From NCBI GenBank assembly GCA_018699755.1, contig JABIRQ010000268.1, positions 1-12,584 on the forward strand: DNA of 12,584 nucleotides, given 5' to 3'. Below the pieces are notes generated by a model, which saw only the letters and a program-made list of their open reading frames with translations, had not been told where the DNA came from and did not search any database. Both the position numbers and the translations under genes were made by a program. Below are positions 1 to 7,397 of this stretch, piece after piece (position 1 is the stretch's first letter; each line of letters begins with the position of its first letter). The DNA is from Rhodospirillaceae bacterium. GTDB taxonomy: Bacteria; Pseudomonadota; Alphaproteobacteria; CADEGL01.

Positions 1-696
1 ATCGCGATCGCGGTGTTCGCCAGCGTCTGGCTCGTCATGCGCCCGATCGTGCGGCGCCAATCGGAAGGGATGGAAAACCGCAACCAGTCCCTGCGCATCC
101 TGTTCCGCATTCCGCTGATCTGCTCGGCCGCCCTGCTGTCTTTCGCCCACGGCGCAAACGACGTCGCCAATGCCATCGGCCCCCTGGCGGCGATTCTGCA
201 CAGCGCCGAGTTCGGCGATGTTTCGAGCAAAGCCGTGGTGCCCGTCTGGATCATGGTGATCGGCGCATTCGGCATCAGCCTGGGTCTGTTTCTCTATGGC
301 CCCAAGCTGGTCCGCATGGTCGGCGGCAAGATCACCAAGATGAACCCGATGCGGGCCTATTGCGTGGCCCTGTCGGCGGCGATCACGGTCATTATCGCGT
401 CCTGGCTCGGCCTGCCCGTCAGCTCGACCCATATCGCGGTCGGCGCGGTCTTCGGCGTCGGATTCTTCCGCGAGTACTTCACCCGGCACAGCCGGAGGCG
501 GCGCGAGATGGTGTTGCGGGCGCGCGGCGGGGAAGCGAACGGGGACGATCCGATCGCTCCGGAAGAGCTGCGCCATCGCAAACTGGTGCGCCGTTCGCAC
601 TTCCTCACCATCGTCGCCGCCTGGGTCGTGACCGTGCCCGCGACCGCACTCCTCGCCGCCCTTGCCTTCTACGCCTTGACCGCGGTTTCGGGGTAA
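1..696 (+). CDS. Inorganic phosphate transporter, PiT family (C-terminal part, start outside window)
   Basis: This is an inner-membrane permease of the PiT/PHO4 family, which takes up phosphate, usually as a metal-phosphate complex driven by cations. The frame is open from base 1, so the N-terminal half lies upstream; 231 residues are visible. The family signature AHGANDVANAIGPLA occurs at visible residues 49-63, and the second conserved helix carries LPVSSTHIAVGAVFG at about 138-152. Hydrophobic segments lie near 38-48, 80-98, 120-137 and 203-226, with a basic cytoplasmic loop (HSRRRRE and following) between the last two. The protein ends in a short hydrophobic tail, as in complete PiT proteins, so the 3' end looks intact. 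The next gene starts 31 bp downstream and may be cotranscribed. Family assignment is secure. Whether it is the low-affinity housekeeping carrier or a Pho-regulated one cannot be judged from this part. Confidence 0.93.
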   Translation: MAIAVFASVWLVMRPIVRRQSEGMENRNQSLRILFRIPLICSAALLSFAHGANDVANAIGPLAAILHSAEFGDVSSKAVVPVWIMVIGAFGISLGLFLYGPKLVRMVGGKITKMNPMRAYCVALSAAITVIIASWLGLPVSSTHIAVGAVFGVGFFREYFTRHSRRRREMVLRARGGEANGDDPIAPEELRHRKLVRRSHFLTIVAAWVVTVPATALLAALAFYALTAVSG

Positions 697-727
697 ACTG
701 GCGCCTCGAACAACAAGGGAGGGGGCG

Positions 728-1012
728 ATGGATTTCGAAAGCTTCAAGGCGTCCGTGGCCGAGGATGCGCCGCCGGAGGGGTTGAGCGCGCCCCTCGCCG
801 CGCTTTGGCACCAGGCCAAGGGCGATTGGGAGAAGGCCCACAAGCTGGCCCAGTCCCAGGCGGGGGACACCGGGGCCTGGGTCCATGCCTATCTCCATCG
901 GGTCGAGGGCGACGAGGACAACGCGGGTCACTGGTATCGGCGCGCGGGCAAACCCCATTCCGAGGCGTCTCTAGCCGAAGAATGGAAGGAAATCGCCACG
1001 ACGCTGCTCTGA
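728..1012 (+). CDS. Small conserved protein of unknown function
   Basis: This 94-residue soluble protein has no signal peptide or membrane segment. Its pattern is HQAKGDWEKAH at 28-38, AWVHAYLHRVEGD at 50-62 and NAGHWYRRAGK at 65-75. I recognise this as a recurring pattern in uncharacterised short bacterial proteins, but I know no function for it. The spacing of Trp, Ala and Gly in two consecutive helical segments resembles a pair of TPR- or Sel1-like helices, which is only a suggestion. The start is supported by a strong GGAGG ribosome-binding site at 718-722, five bases before the ATG. It follows the phosphate permease by 31 bp and precedes the amidohydrolase by 70 bp. Its coding character is good: GC-rich third positions and a conserved-looking sequence. 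Confidence 0.82.
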   Translation: MDFESFKASVAEDAPPEGLSAPLAALWHQAKGDWEKAHKLAQSQAGDTGAWVHAYLHRVEGDEDNAGHWYRRAGKPHSEASLAEEWKEIATTLL

Positions 1013-1018
1013 ACGGGA

Positions 1019-1034
1019 CGGCCGCGGACGGCCG
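1019..1034 (+). other. GC-rich hairpin between genes, possible weak terminator
   Basis: The sequence CGGCCG-CGGA-CGGCCG forms a six-pair stem with a four-base loop seven bases after the stop codon of the small protein. A run of six T residues lies at 1058-1063, too far downstream (about 24 bases) for a classical intrinsic terminator. It may attenuate read-through into the amidohydrolase gene or do nothing. Confidence 0.3.
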
Positions 1035-1082
1035 CAACCGAACAGGGGAGTCGTCGCTTTTTTGCGGAAAGGGGATCAATCG

Positions 1083-2588
1083 ATGTCAGCAACGCTCTGG
1101 ATCAAGAACGCAACGGTCGTCACCCTCGACGGCGCGCGCCGGATCGTCGATCCGGGCGATGTCGTGATCCGGGACGGACTCATCGACGCGGTCGGGCCAA
1201 GCGGCACGCTTCGGCCCGACAACCCCGACGCCGCGGACGTGATCGACGCGCGCGACCGTATCCTCCTGCCCGGTCTGGTCAACGCCCATGTCCATTCCTA
1301 TGCCGGGCTGCTCAAGGGCACGGTCGACCGCACCTGCCTCGACGTCTTCATGCTCTACGTCACCGCGGCCTCGGCCGAGCGGCGACCGCGCGACGCCTAT
1401 CTCTCGGCCATGATCGGCTGCATCGAGATGCTCAAGACGGGCACCACCGGCGTGCTCGACCATTGCCCCAACCGGCCCCTGCACAAGCCCGAACTGCTCG
1501 ACGCCGAATTCCAGGCCTATGCCGATTCGGGCATGCGCGCGGCCATCGCTCCCATGTTCGGCGACCTGCCCTATCTCGACACCGTGCCGGTCGAGGCGAG
1601 CGAAATGCCGGAGGACCTGGCCGAGGGATTGCGGGGTGAGCGGCTAGGCCGCGCAGCCTATTTCGACGCCATGCGCCACATCCTGCGCGAATGGCGCGGC
1701 CGTGAAGGGCGTCTCGGCGTGCTGCTGGGGGTCGACGGGGTGCAGCGCTGTTCCGACGAGTTGCTGCGCGAGACCGCCGATTTTGCCACCGAGCACGGCC
1801 TGGGCCTGCACAGCCATATGTTGGAGACCAAGACCCAGATGGCCATGGCCGCCGCCCGCCACAATGACGGCTTCACCGGCTATCTGGCCGAACTCGGGCT
1901 GCTGGGCGACAAAAGCTCCCTCGCCCATTTCGTCTGGGCCAGCGACCGGGACATTGAGATCGTGCGCGAGGCCGGCGCCACCGTGGTCCATGCCCCGGCC
2001 AGCAACCTCTTCACCGGTGCCGGCATCGCGCCCGTGCAGAAGCTGCGGCGCGCCGGCATTCCCGTCGCCGTCTCCTCCGACGGGGTTAACACCGGCAATA
2101 TGCTGATGCTGGAAAAGACCCGCCTCGCCGCCATGCTCGCCCGCGCGACGGAGCCCGACTACGAGAACTGGTTCGATGCCGGCGACGCCCTGGAAATGGC
2201 CACCGCCAACGGCGCCCGCGCGCTGGGCTATGGCGGCGCGCTCGGCCGGATCGAACCGGGTCAGATCGCCGACCTCGCGCTCTACGACACCCGCACGCTG
2301 CAGCTCCAGCCGCGCATCGATCCCATGCGCCAGCTCTGCTTCTACGAATCGGGCTACGCGGTCGACACCGTGCTTGTCGGGAGCGAGGCGATGGTGCGCG
2401 AAGGCCGCCTGACCCGGGTCGACGAGGACGCCTTGCTTGCCGAGGCGAACGAGGCGGCCCAACGCCTGCTGCGCGACAACGCCGGCGGCATCGACCTGGC
2501 CGAAAAACGCATCCCCCATATCCACGCCATGGTTCAGCGCATCATGGCCGACCCCTGCGGCGTCCACCGCTTCGCCGACGGGATCTGA
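1083..2588 (+). CDS. Metal-dependent amidohydrolase (cytosine/SAH deaminase, chlorohydrolase branch)
   Basis: This 501-residue cytosolic amidohydrolase is of the ATZ/TRZ and MTA/SAH-deaminase type, which hydrolyses C-N (or C-Cl) bonds in N-heterocycles. The metal-site residues of the TIM barrel are all present: H69-x-H71 in GLVNAHVHSYAG, H245 in LHSHMLET with the general-acid E248 three residues on, H282 in LAHFVW, and D333 in VSSDG. The N-terminal beta-sandwich strand (IKNATVVTLDG) and the C-terminal IEPGQIADLALYD motif are typical of the family. ATG 1083 is chosen over an in-frame TTG at 1062 because GGAAAGGGG at 1066-1074 is correctly spaced for it. The next genes, a trimeric flavin dehydrogenase, lie 209 bp downstream on the same strand, so a shared pathway is possible but unproven. 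Many relatives are automatically named SAH deaminase or guanine deaminase. The substrate cannot be read from sequence. Confidence 0.9.
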   Translation: MSATLWIKNATVVTLDGARRIVDPGDVVIRDGLIDAVGPSGTLRPDNPDAADVIDARDRILLPGLVNAHVHSYAGLLKGTVDRTCLDVFMLYVTAASAERRPRDAYLSAMIGCIEMLKTGTTGVLDHCPNRPLHKPELLDAEFQAYADSGMRAAIAPMFGDLPYLDTVPVEASEMPEDLAEGLRGERLGRAAYFDAMRHILREWRGREGRLGVLLGVDGVQRCSDELLRETADFATEHGLGLHSHMLETKTQMAMAAARHNDGFTGYLAELGLLGDKSSLAHFVWASDRDIEIVREAGATVVHAPASNLFTGAGIAPVQKLRRAGIPVAVSSDGVNTGNMLMLEKTRLAAMLARATEPDYENWFDAGDALEMATANGARALGYGGALGRIEPGQIADLALYDTRTLQLQPRIDPMRQLCFYESGYAVDTVLVGSEAMVREGRLTRVDEDALLAEANEAAQRLLRDNAGGIDLAEKRIPHIHAMVQRIMADPCGVHRFADGI

Positions 2589-2630
2589 TCCGGAAATTGC
2601 ATTTGGGCCAGTGTCGCCGCGTCCTCATAC

Positions 2631-2686
2631 TTCGACTAGCTCAGCATGAGGACACACAACACAGCCCTCACCCTGAGCCTGTCGAA
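2631..2686. repeat. Inverted repeat, dispersed REP-like element
   Basis: The left arm (2631-2651, TTCGAC-ta-GCTCAG-ca-TGAGG) is the reverse complement of the right arm (2666-2686) at 17 of 21 positions, with a 14-base loop. The core CTTCGAC..GCTCAG..TGAGG is a familiar intergenic repeat of high-GC Proteobacteria. It lies between the amidohydrolase and the ferredoxin-like gene and could form an mRNA hairpin that ends or insulates the upstream transcript. No T-run follows, so a classical terminator is not supported. Confidence 0.65.
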
Positions 2687-2720
2687 GGGGGAGGGTGGCG
2701 CCTCGCCAGGGTCGGTCGAG

Positions 2721-2733
2721 TCGATCCGATCGA
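2721..2733. promoter_or_regulatory. Small dyad upstream of the trimeric oxidase genes, possible operator
   Basis: TCGATC-C-GATCGA is a perfect six-base inverted repeat around one base, about 65 bp before the first gene of the three-gene cassette. Dyads of this size suit a dimeric repressor or activator, but this one is short and GATC-rich, so chance is a real alternative. I could not place a convincing -35/-10 pair here. Confidence 0.25.
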
Positions 2734-2797
2734 TAGGTGACAAGCCGCATGGCGATGCTAGTCTCCGGCGGCGTTTTCGAAGGGGGAGCGGACAGGC

Positions 2798-3103
2798 ATG
2801 TTTCGCCGACTAGCGGAACCCGATACACGCCAAGTCACGGTCACGATCCAGGGGCGCGCCCATCGGGTGCCCGCGGGGCAAAGCGTCGCCTCGGCGATGC
2901 TGGCGGCCGGCCTGGTCCGGACCCGAGCCTCGGCGGTCGGCGCCAGCCCGCGCGCGCCCTATTGCATGATGGGTGCCTGCTACGAATGCCTGGTGGTGAT
3001 CGACGGCGCCCCCAACCAGCAGGCCTGCCTGACACCCCTGCGCGACGGCATGGTGATCGAATGCCAGAACTGGGACGGCACCCCGCTGGAGAACGACGCA
3101 TGA
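2798..3103 (+). CDS. Small [2Fe-2S] ferredoxin-like subunit of a trimeric flavin dehydrogenase
   Basis: This 101-residue subunit is of the HcnA / opine oxidase gamma / D-hydroxyproline dehydrogenase small-subunit type. It would carry a [2Fe-2S] cluster that passes electrons between the flavin subunits. The Fer2_4 fold is recognisable: an N-terminal beta segment (VTVTIQGRAHRVPAG), then the cluster motif C56-x4-C61-x2-C64-x12-C77 within PYCMMGACYECLVVIDG and QQACLTP. The length is close to that of HcnA-type proteins. AGGGGGAG at 2781-2788 precedes the ATG at suitable spacing. The stop codon overlaps the start of the next gene (ATGA at 3100-3103), which implies translational coupling. The same fold is fused to the N-terminus of the alpha subunit in heterotetrameric sarcosine oxidase; here it is separate. 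Confidence 0.9.
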   Translation: MFRRLAEPDTRQVTVTIQGRAHRVPAGQSVASAMLAAGLVRTRASAVGASPRAPYCMMGACYECLVVIDGAPNQQACLTPLRDGMVIECQNWDGTPLENDA

Positions 3104-4542
3104 AGGCGCGCCACGATCTTGCGGTGATCGGCGCGGGGCCCGCGGGCATGGCTGCGGCGACCCTGGCGGCCGAACTCGGCATCGACACCCTGGTGCTCGA
3201 CGAGCAGGAAACCCCGGGCGGCCAGATCTATCGCTCGGTGGAACAACCGAGCCTGGCCGATCTCGCACCTCTCGGCCCGGACTACCGGCGGGGCATCGAG
3301 CTGGCCCTGGCCTTCCGCCGCTCTTCCGCCGAACTCGCCGGCGGCGCCGTGGTCTGGCAGATCCGCCCGGACCGCACGATCAACCTGACCCGCGCGGGCG
3401 ACGGCATGGAAGTTGGCGCGGACCACGTCCTGATCGCCACCGGCGCGATGGAGCGGCCTTTTCCCATCCCCGGCTGGACCCTGCCGGGCGTCATGACCGC
3501 CGGCGCCGCCCAGACCCTGATGAAATCGGCCGGCCTGGTGGCCGAGGACGGCGTCGTCCTCGCCGGCTGCGGTCCCCTGCTCTTCCAGCTCGCCAGCCAG
3601 TATCTCCAGGCCGGGGTGCGGCCCGGCGCCATCGTCGAGACCACGCCGCGTGGCAACTACTGGCGTGCCGCATCCGGCCTGCCCATGGCCTGGGCCTCCG
3701 AAGGCTATCTCAAGAAGGGTCTCGCCCTGCTCCGCGCGATCAAGGCATCCGGCGTGCCATTCCATCGGAGGGCCCAAAACCTGCGCGTCCTGGGCGAGAC
3801 CCGCGCCGACGCTCTCGAATTCGAGTCCGGCGGCAAGACCCGGTGGATCGAAACACCCCTCCTCCTGCTCCATCAGGGAGTCGTGCCCAACGCCAACCTG
3901 GCGATGGCCACCGGCATCACCCACAACTGGGATCCCGTGCAGCTCTGCTGGCGCCCCGAGACCGGCCATTGGGGCGGCACGAACAGGGAAGGCATCGCCG
4001 TTGCAGGCGACGGCGCCGGGATCGGCGGCGCGGTCGCGGCCGAGCATGGCGGGCGGCTGGCGGCGCTGGAGATCGCCCGGCGGTTGGGCCGCATCACGGC
4101 GGAGGAGCGCGACGAACGGGCGACGGTCGAACGCGCGGCCCTGCGCCGGCACCTGCGCGCGCGGCCCTTCCTCGATTCCCTCTATCGGCCGCCCGACGCC
4201 CTGCGCCGCCCGGCCGACGATACGACCCTGGCCTGCCGTTGCGAGGAGGTGACGGCGGGCGAGATCCGCCGCCAAGCCGAGCTGGGACTGACCGATCTCA
4301 ATGCCCTGAAGTCCCAATCGCGCTGCGGCATGGGGCCGTGCCAAGGCCGGCTCTGCGCCCTGACGGCGGTCGAACTGCTCGCCGAAACCCATAGGGTCGA
4401 TCCCGCGGATATCGGCCCGCTCCGCATCCGTCCCCCGGCCCGACCAGTCGACCTGACCGCGATCATGGCCTTCGACGACGGTACCATCCCGCCGGAGGCC
4501 GCGCTGCCCAAGGAAACCGCCGCGCCGGGAGCGAAGGCATGA
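3100..4542 (+). CDS. FAD/NAD(P)-binding subunit with C-terminal BFD [2Fe-2S] domain (HcnB/OoxA-type)
   Basis: This 480-residue large subunit is a pyridine-nucleotide-disulfide-oxidoreductase-fold flavoprotein. Dinucleotide-binding signature one is IGAGPAGMAAA at 10-20, followed by the acidic end LVLDEQ. A second is around VLAGCGPLLFQLASQ at 153-167. The GD motif VAGDGAGIGGA lies at 301-311. The C-terminus carries a BFD-like [2Fe-2S] motif, C379-x-C381-x27-C409-x4-C414. The open frame extends upstream to 2737, but that stretch overlaps the small subunit in another frame. ATG 3100 is chosen because the ATGA overlap and the immediate start of the Rossmann strand (KARHDLAVIGAG) fit the family. 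The stop again overlaps the next gene by four bases. The set resembles HcnB, opine oxidase subunit A and the alpha subunits of D-hydroxyproline or L-proline dehydrogenases. Substrate specificity resides mainly in the partner DAO subunit. Confidence 0.92.
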   Translation: MKARHDLAVIGAGPAGMAAATLAAELGIDTLVLDEQETPGGQIYRSVEQPSLADLAPLGPDYRRGIELALAFRRSSAELAGGAVVWQIRPDRTINLTRAGDGMEVGADHVLIATGAMERPFPIPGWTLPGVMTAGAAQTLMKSAGLVAEDGVVLAGCGPLLFQLASQYLQAGVRPGAIVETTPRGNYWRAASGLPMAWASEGYLKKGLALLRAIKASGVPFHRRAQNLRVLGETRADALEFESGGKTRWIETPLLLLHQGVVPNANLAMATGITHNWDPVQLCWRPETGHWGGTNREGIAVAGDGAGIGGAVAAEHGGRLAALEIARRLGRITAEERDERATVERAALRRHLRARPFLDSLYRPPDALRRPADDTTLACRCEEVTAGEIRRQAELGLTDLNALKSQSRCGMGPCQGRLCALTAVELLAETHRVDPADIGPLRIRPPARPVDLTAIMAFDDGTIPPEAALPKETAAPGAKA

Positions 4543-5663
4543 GCGAGTCCGCACGCAGCCCCGACGTCATCATCATCGGCGGTGGCATCCAGGGATGTTC
4601 CACCGCCGTTCATCTGGGCCTCAAGGGGGTGAGCGCCCTGGTGATCGAAAAGAACTATCCCGGCCGCCACGCCTCCGGCGTCAACGCGGGCGGGGTGAAC
4701 CGCATCGGCCGCTTCCCGAGCGAACTGCCCTTGAGCGCCCTGAGCCTGGAGATCTGGCACGACATCGAATCCCTGGTCGACGACGATTGCGGCTTCGTTC
4801 CCAACGGCCGCGTCAAAATCGCCGAGAGCGATGCGGAAATGGAGAAGCTGCGCGCGCGCTTCCACTTGGTGCGCAATCTGGGCCATGATTACGAACGGTT
4901 GCTCGACCGCCACGAATTGCGCGAGTTGGAGCCCGACGTGGCCGAGCATTGCGTGGGCGGCATCGTCGCCCCCGGTTGCGGCCACGCGAATCCTTTCCGC
5001 ACGACGACTGCCTTCGCCCGCAAGGCCCGCGCTCTGGGCCAGACCATCCTGGAAGGCGTGCGCGTCGAAAAGGTGTCGCGCGCCGCCGGCGTCTGGACCG
5101 TGCGCACCGATTCCGGGAACTTCCAGGCGCCCGTCCTGGTCAACACGGCAGGGGCCTGGGGCGACCGCATCTCGGCCCAGATGGGCGAGGAAGTGCCTAT
5201 GGAGACCATCGCGCCGATGCTGATGGTGACCGCACGCATGCCGCCCGTGATCCGGGGGGTGATGGGCGCGACCGACCGCATCCTGTCGATCAAGCAGGTG
5301 CCCAACGGCACGGTCATCATCGGCGGCGGCTATCGCGGGACGGCGGACCGGGATGCCGAGACCACGGTGCTCGACTACAAGAAGCTGGCCTACAACGCAA
5401 AAATCGCGACCGAGATGTTCCCGAAACTCAAGGGTGCGCGCATCGTCCGGTCCTGGGCCGGGATCGAAGGGCGCATGGCCGACGCCATCCCCGTGATCTC
5501 GCCCAGCATGACCGAAGAAAGCTGCTTCCACGCCTTCGGCTTCTCGGCCCACGGCTTCAATCTCGGCCCCGCCGTCGGCCGTGTCCTGTCTGAACTGATC
5601 AACGCCGGCCAGACCAACATCCCCCTCGAAGCCTTCCGCATAGACCGCTTCGCCAAGGCCTGA
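4539..5663 (+). CDS. DAO-family FAD-dependent oxidoreductase, substrate-oxidising subunit (HcnC/OoxB-type)
   Basis: This 374-residue glycine-oxidase/sarcosine-oxidase-beta-like flavoprotein probably oxidises the amine or imino acid in the three-subunit complex. The FAD-binding beta-alpha-beta motif is at 11-21 (IIIGGGIQGCS), with ribose-binding E37 in VIEK. The DAO hallmark RHASGVNAGGVNR follows at 43-55, VNTAGAWGD sits at 201-209, and the C-terminal FAD-contact segment GFSAHGFNLGPAVG is at 334-347. In many relatives that last motif reads FSGHG; here the Gly is Ala. It starts in a four-base overlap with the preceding gene, completing a coupled cassette. The gene ends 27 bp before the convergent monooxygenase. 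HcnC proteins are usually somewhat longer, about 400-420 residues. This length fits opine or hydroxyproline dehydrogenase beta subunits better, so I would not call it cyanide synthase. Confidence 0.9.
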   Translation: MSESARSPDVIIIGGGIQGCSTAVHLGLKGVSALVIEKNYPGRHASGVNAGGVNRIGRFPSELPLSALSLEIWHDIESLVDDDCGFVPNGRVKIAESDAEMEKLRARFHLVRNLGHDYERLLDRHELRELEPDVAEHCVGGIVAPGCGHANPFRTTTAFARKARALGQTILEGVRVEKVSRAAGVWTVRTDSGNFQAPVLVNTAGAWGDRISAQMGEEVPMETIAPMLMVTARMPPVIRGVMGATDRILSIKQVPNGTVIIGGGYRGTADRDAETTVLDYKKLAYNAKIATEMFPKLKGARIVRSWAGIEGRMADAIPVISPSMTEESCFHAFGFSAHGFNLGPAVGRVLSELINAGQTNIPLEAFRIDRFAKA

Positions 5664-5690
5664 CGGCCCCCGGCGAACCGTCCGGCCCTC

Positions 5691-7343
5691 TTAGGCCAGG
5701 CGAAAACCCTCATAGCCCTTGCGCGCAGCCTCGTTGCAGCGCCGGGCGTATTCCGGGACGCTGCCGATATAGGGCATGAAAATGCGCGGCTTGCCCGGCA
5801 CGTTCGCGCCGACATACCAGGAATCGCAGTGGGAGCGGAGCGAGGCTTCGCCGACCACGCGGACATGTTCCATCCATTCGCTTTCGGCCTCTTCGACCGG
5901 TTCGATCTCGCCCACGCCCTTCTCGGTCAGATAGGCCAGACAATCGGCGATCCAGTCGACATGCTGCTCGATCGCCGGGATCATATTGGCCAGCACCGAA
6001 GGGCTGCCCGGCCCGGTCACCGTGAACATGTTGGGGAACCCCGCAACGGCAAGGCCGAGATAGTTGCGCGGCCCCTCGGCCCATTTATCCTTGAGCGGCA
6101 GGCCGTCCCGGCCGCGGATGTTCATGCGCAGCAGGGTGCCCGTCATGGCGTCGAAGCCGGTTGCGAGAACCAGGGCATCGAATTCGAAGACCTTGCCGTG
6201 GGCCTTCACGCCCTCGGGCACGATGCGCTCGACGGGCTCCTTGCTCACGTCCACCAGATCGACGTTGTCGCGGTTGTATGTGGTCCAATAGTCGGTATCC
6301 ACGCACAGCCGCTTGCAGCCGATGATGTTGTGGGGCGTGAGTATCTCGGCGGTCTTGGGATCCTTCACGATCTCGCGGATCTTGCCGCGCACGAACTCGG
6401 CCGCCATCTCGTTGGCCTCGGTGTTCATCATCACGTCATTGAAGGAAGCGATGAAATTCGTGCCGCCGATGGCCCAGCGCCGCTCGAACTCGGCCCGGCG
6501 CTCCTCCTCCGAGGTCTCCAGGGCGCTCCTGGAGCTGCGGTCGTAGATCAGGCCGTTGGGCTGCTTCTTGGCCTCCGCGCGCAGCTCGCCGTAGCGCGCC
6601 TTGATCTCCTCGTACTCCTTCGGGTCGAGGGGTCTGTTCTGGGCCGGGATCGTGTAGTTGGGCGTGCGCTGGAAGACCGTCAGGTGGGCGGCCTCCGTGG
6701 CGATCTCGGGGATCGCCTGGATCGCGGAGGAGCCGGTGCCGATGGCCCCGACCCGCTTGCCCGCGAAATTCACCTTCTCATGCGGCCAATGGCCGGTGTG
6801 GTAGACCTCGCCCTTGAAGTCGCCCAGACCCTCGATCTTGGGCTCGTTGGGTGTCGAGAGGCAGCCCGTGCCCATGACGCAGAAGGTGCCGGAAACCGTG
6901 CCGCCGCCCTCGATCTCGAGCTCCCAATGGCCAGTGCCCTCACCCGCCCCGCCTTCGACGAAACGCGCGGCGATCACCTTGCAATTGAGGCGGATGTCCT
7001 TGCGCAGGTCATAGCGGTCCGCGACGTGATTGGCGTAGCGCAGGATCTCGGGCTGGGTGGCGTAGAACTCGCTCCACTCCCATTCCTGCTGCAGGTCGTC
7101 GTCGAAGGAATAGGAATACTGGATGCTGTCCACATCGCAGCGCGCACCGGGATAGCGGTTCCAGTACCACGTGCCGCCGACCCCGTCGGCCTTCTCCAGC
7201 ACGATCGCCGACAGGCCGATCTGTCGGGTCTTGTGCAGCATGTACATGCCGGCGAAACCGGCGCCGACGATAATCACGTCGAAACGCTCGTCTCCGGCGC
7301 CGTTCGCTCGGGCCTTGGCGGATCGGGATTCGGTTTGGTTCAT
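5691..7343 (-). CDS. Type I Baeyer-Villiger monooxygenase (flavin-containing)
   Basis: This 550-residue, FAD- and NADPH-dependent enzyme inserts oxygen next to a ketone carbonyl to give an ester or lactone. All class hallmarks are present: FAD motif VGAGFAG at 26-32, GGTWYWNRYPGARCD at 56-70, the fingerprint F176-x-G-x3-H182-T-x2-W186-P187, the NADPH motif GAIGTGSSAIQ at 199-209, the conserved ATGFD at 394-398, and R345 in GCKRLC at the position of the catalytic arginine of cyclohexanone and phenylacetone monooxygenases. The length matches those enzymes (about 540). The frame is open upstream to 7733, but ATG 7343 sits just before the FAD strand, and the extension would overlap the divergent EF-hand gene. 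The ribosome-binding site is weak (GACGAGA). The sequence is complete with no lesions. The ketone substrate is unknown, and the convergent neighbour gives no direct clue. Confidence 0.94.
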   Translation of the reverse strand: MNQTESRSAKARANGAGDERFDVIIVGAGFAGMYMLHKTRQIGLSAIVLEKADGVGGTWYWNRYPGARCDVDSIQYSYSFDDDLQQEWEWSEFYATQPEILRYANHVADRYDLRKDIRLNCKVIAARFVEGGAGEGTGHWELEIEGGGTVSGTFCVMGTGCLSTPNEPKIEGLGDFKGEVYHTGHWPHEKVNFAGKRVGAIGTGSSAIQAIPEIATEAAHLTVFQRTPNYTIPAQNRPLDPKEYEEIKARYGELRAEAKKQPNGLIYDRSSRSALETSEEERRAEFERRWAIGGTNFIASFNDVMMNTEANEMAAEFVRGKIREIVKDPKTAEILTPHNIIGCKRLCVDTDYWTTYNRDNVDLVDVSKEPVERIVPEGVKAHGKVFEFDALVLATGFDAMTGTLLRMNIRGRDGLPLKDKWAEGPRNYLGLAVAGFPNMFTVTGPGSPSVLANMIPAIEQHVDWIADCLAYLTEKGVGEIEPVEEAESEWMEHVRVVGEASLRSHCDSWYVGANVPGKPRIFMPYIGSVPEYARRCNEAARKGYEGFRLA

Positions 7344-7397
7344 GGTCTCGTCTGCCGGGTTCGATGAAAACGAAAGCGGGGCAGGAGGCCCCCGAAT

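Noticed and set aside
1058..1063. Rho-independent terminator using the six-T run
   Set aside because: The run is about 24 bases past the only hairpin and abuts the ribosome-binding site of the next gene.
1644..2567. 307-codon minus-strand open frame opposite the amidohydrolase
   Set aside because: Repetitive His/Gly/Val composition typical of antisense frames; the sense strand encodes a motif-complete enzyme.
2631..2686. CRISPR-like or mobile-element terminus
   Set aside because: There is a single inverted pair with no spacer periodicity, no target-site duplication and no transposase nearby; a REP-type repeat explains it better.
2980..4554. 524-codon minus-strand open frame opposite the FAD/BFD subunit
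   Set aside because: It is a shadow of the real gene, with a low-complexity Gly/Arg/Ala sequence and no domain or ribosome-binding site.
4182..5552. 456-codon minus-strand open frame opposite the DAO subunit
   Set aside because: Same reasoning: antisense to a clear flavoprotein, His/Gly/Asp-rich, no motifs.
2798..5663. Calling the three genes hcnABC (hydrogen cyanide synthase)
   Set aside because: The subunit architecture is shared with opine, proline and hydroxyproline dehydrogenases, and the DAO subunit is short for HcnC, so the specific name is not supported.
5829..7367. 512-codon plus-strand open frame opposite the monooxygenase
   Set aside because: It lies wholly antisense to a fully motif-complete enzyme; its Gly/Ala/Arg/His-rich composition is typical of high-GC antisense frames and it has no recognisable domain.
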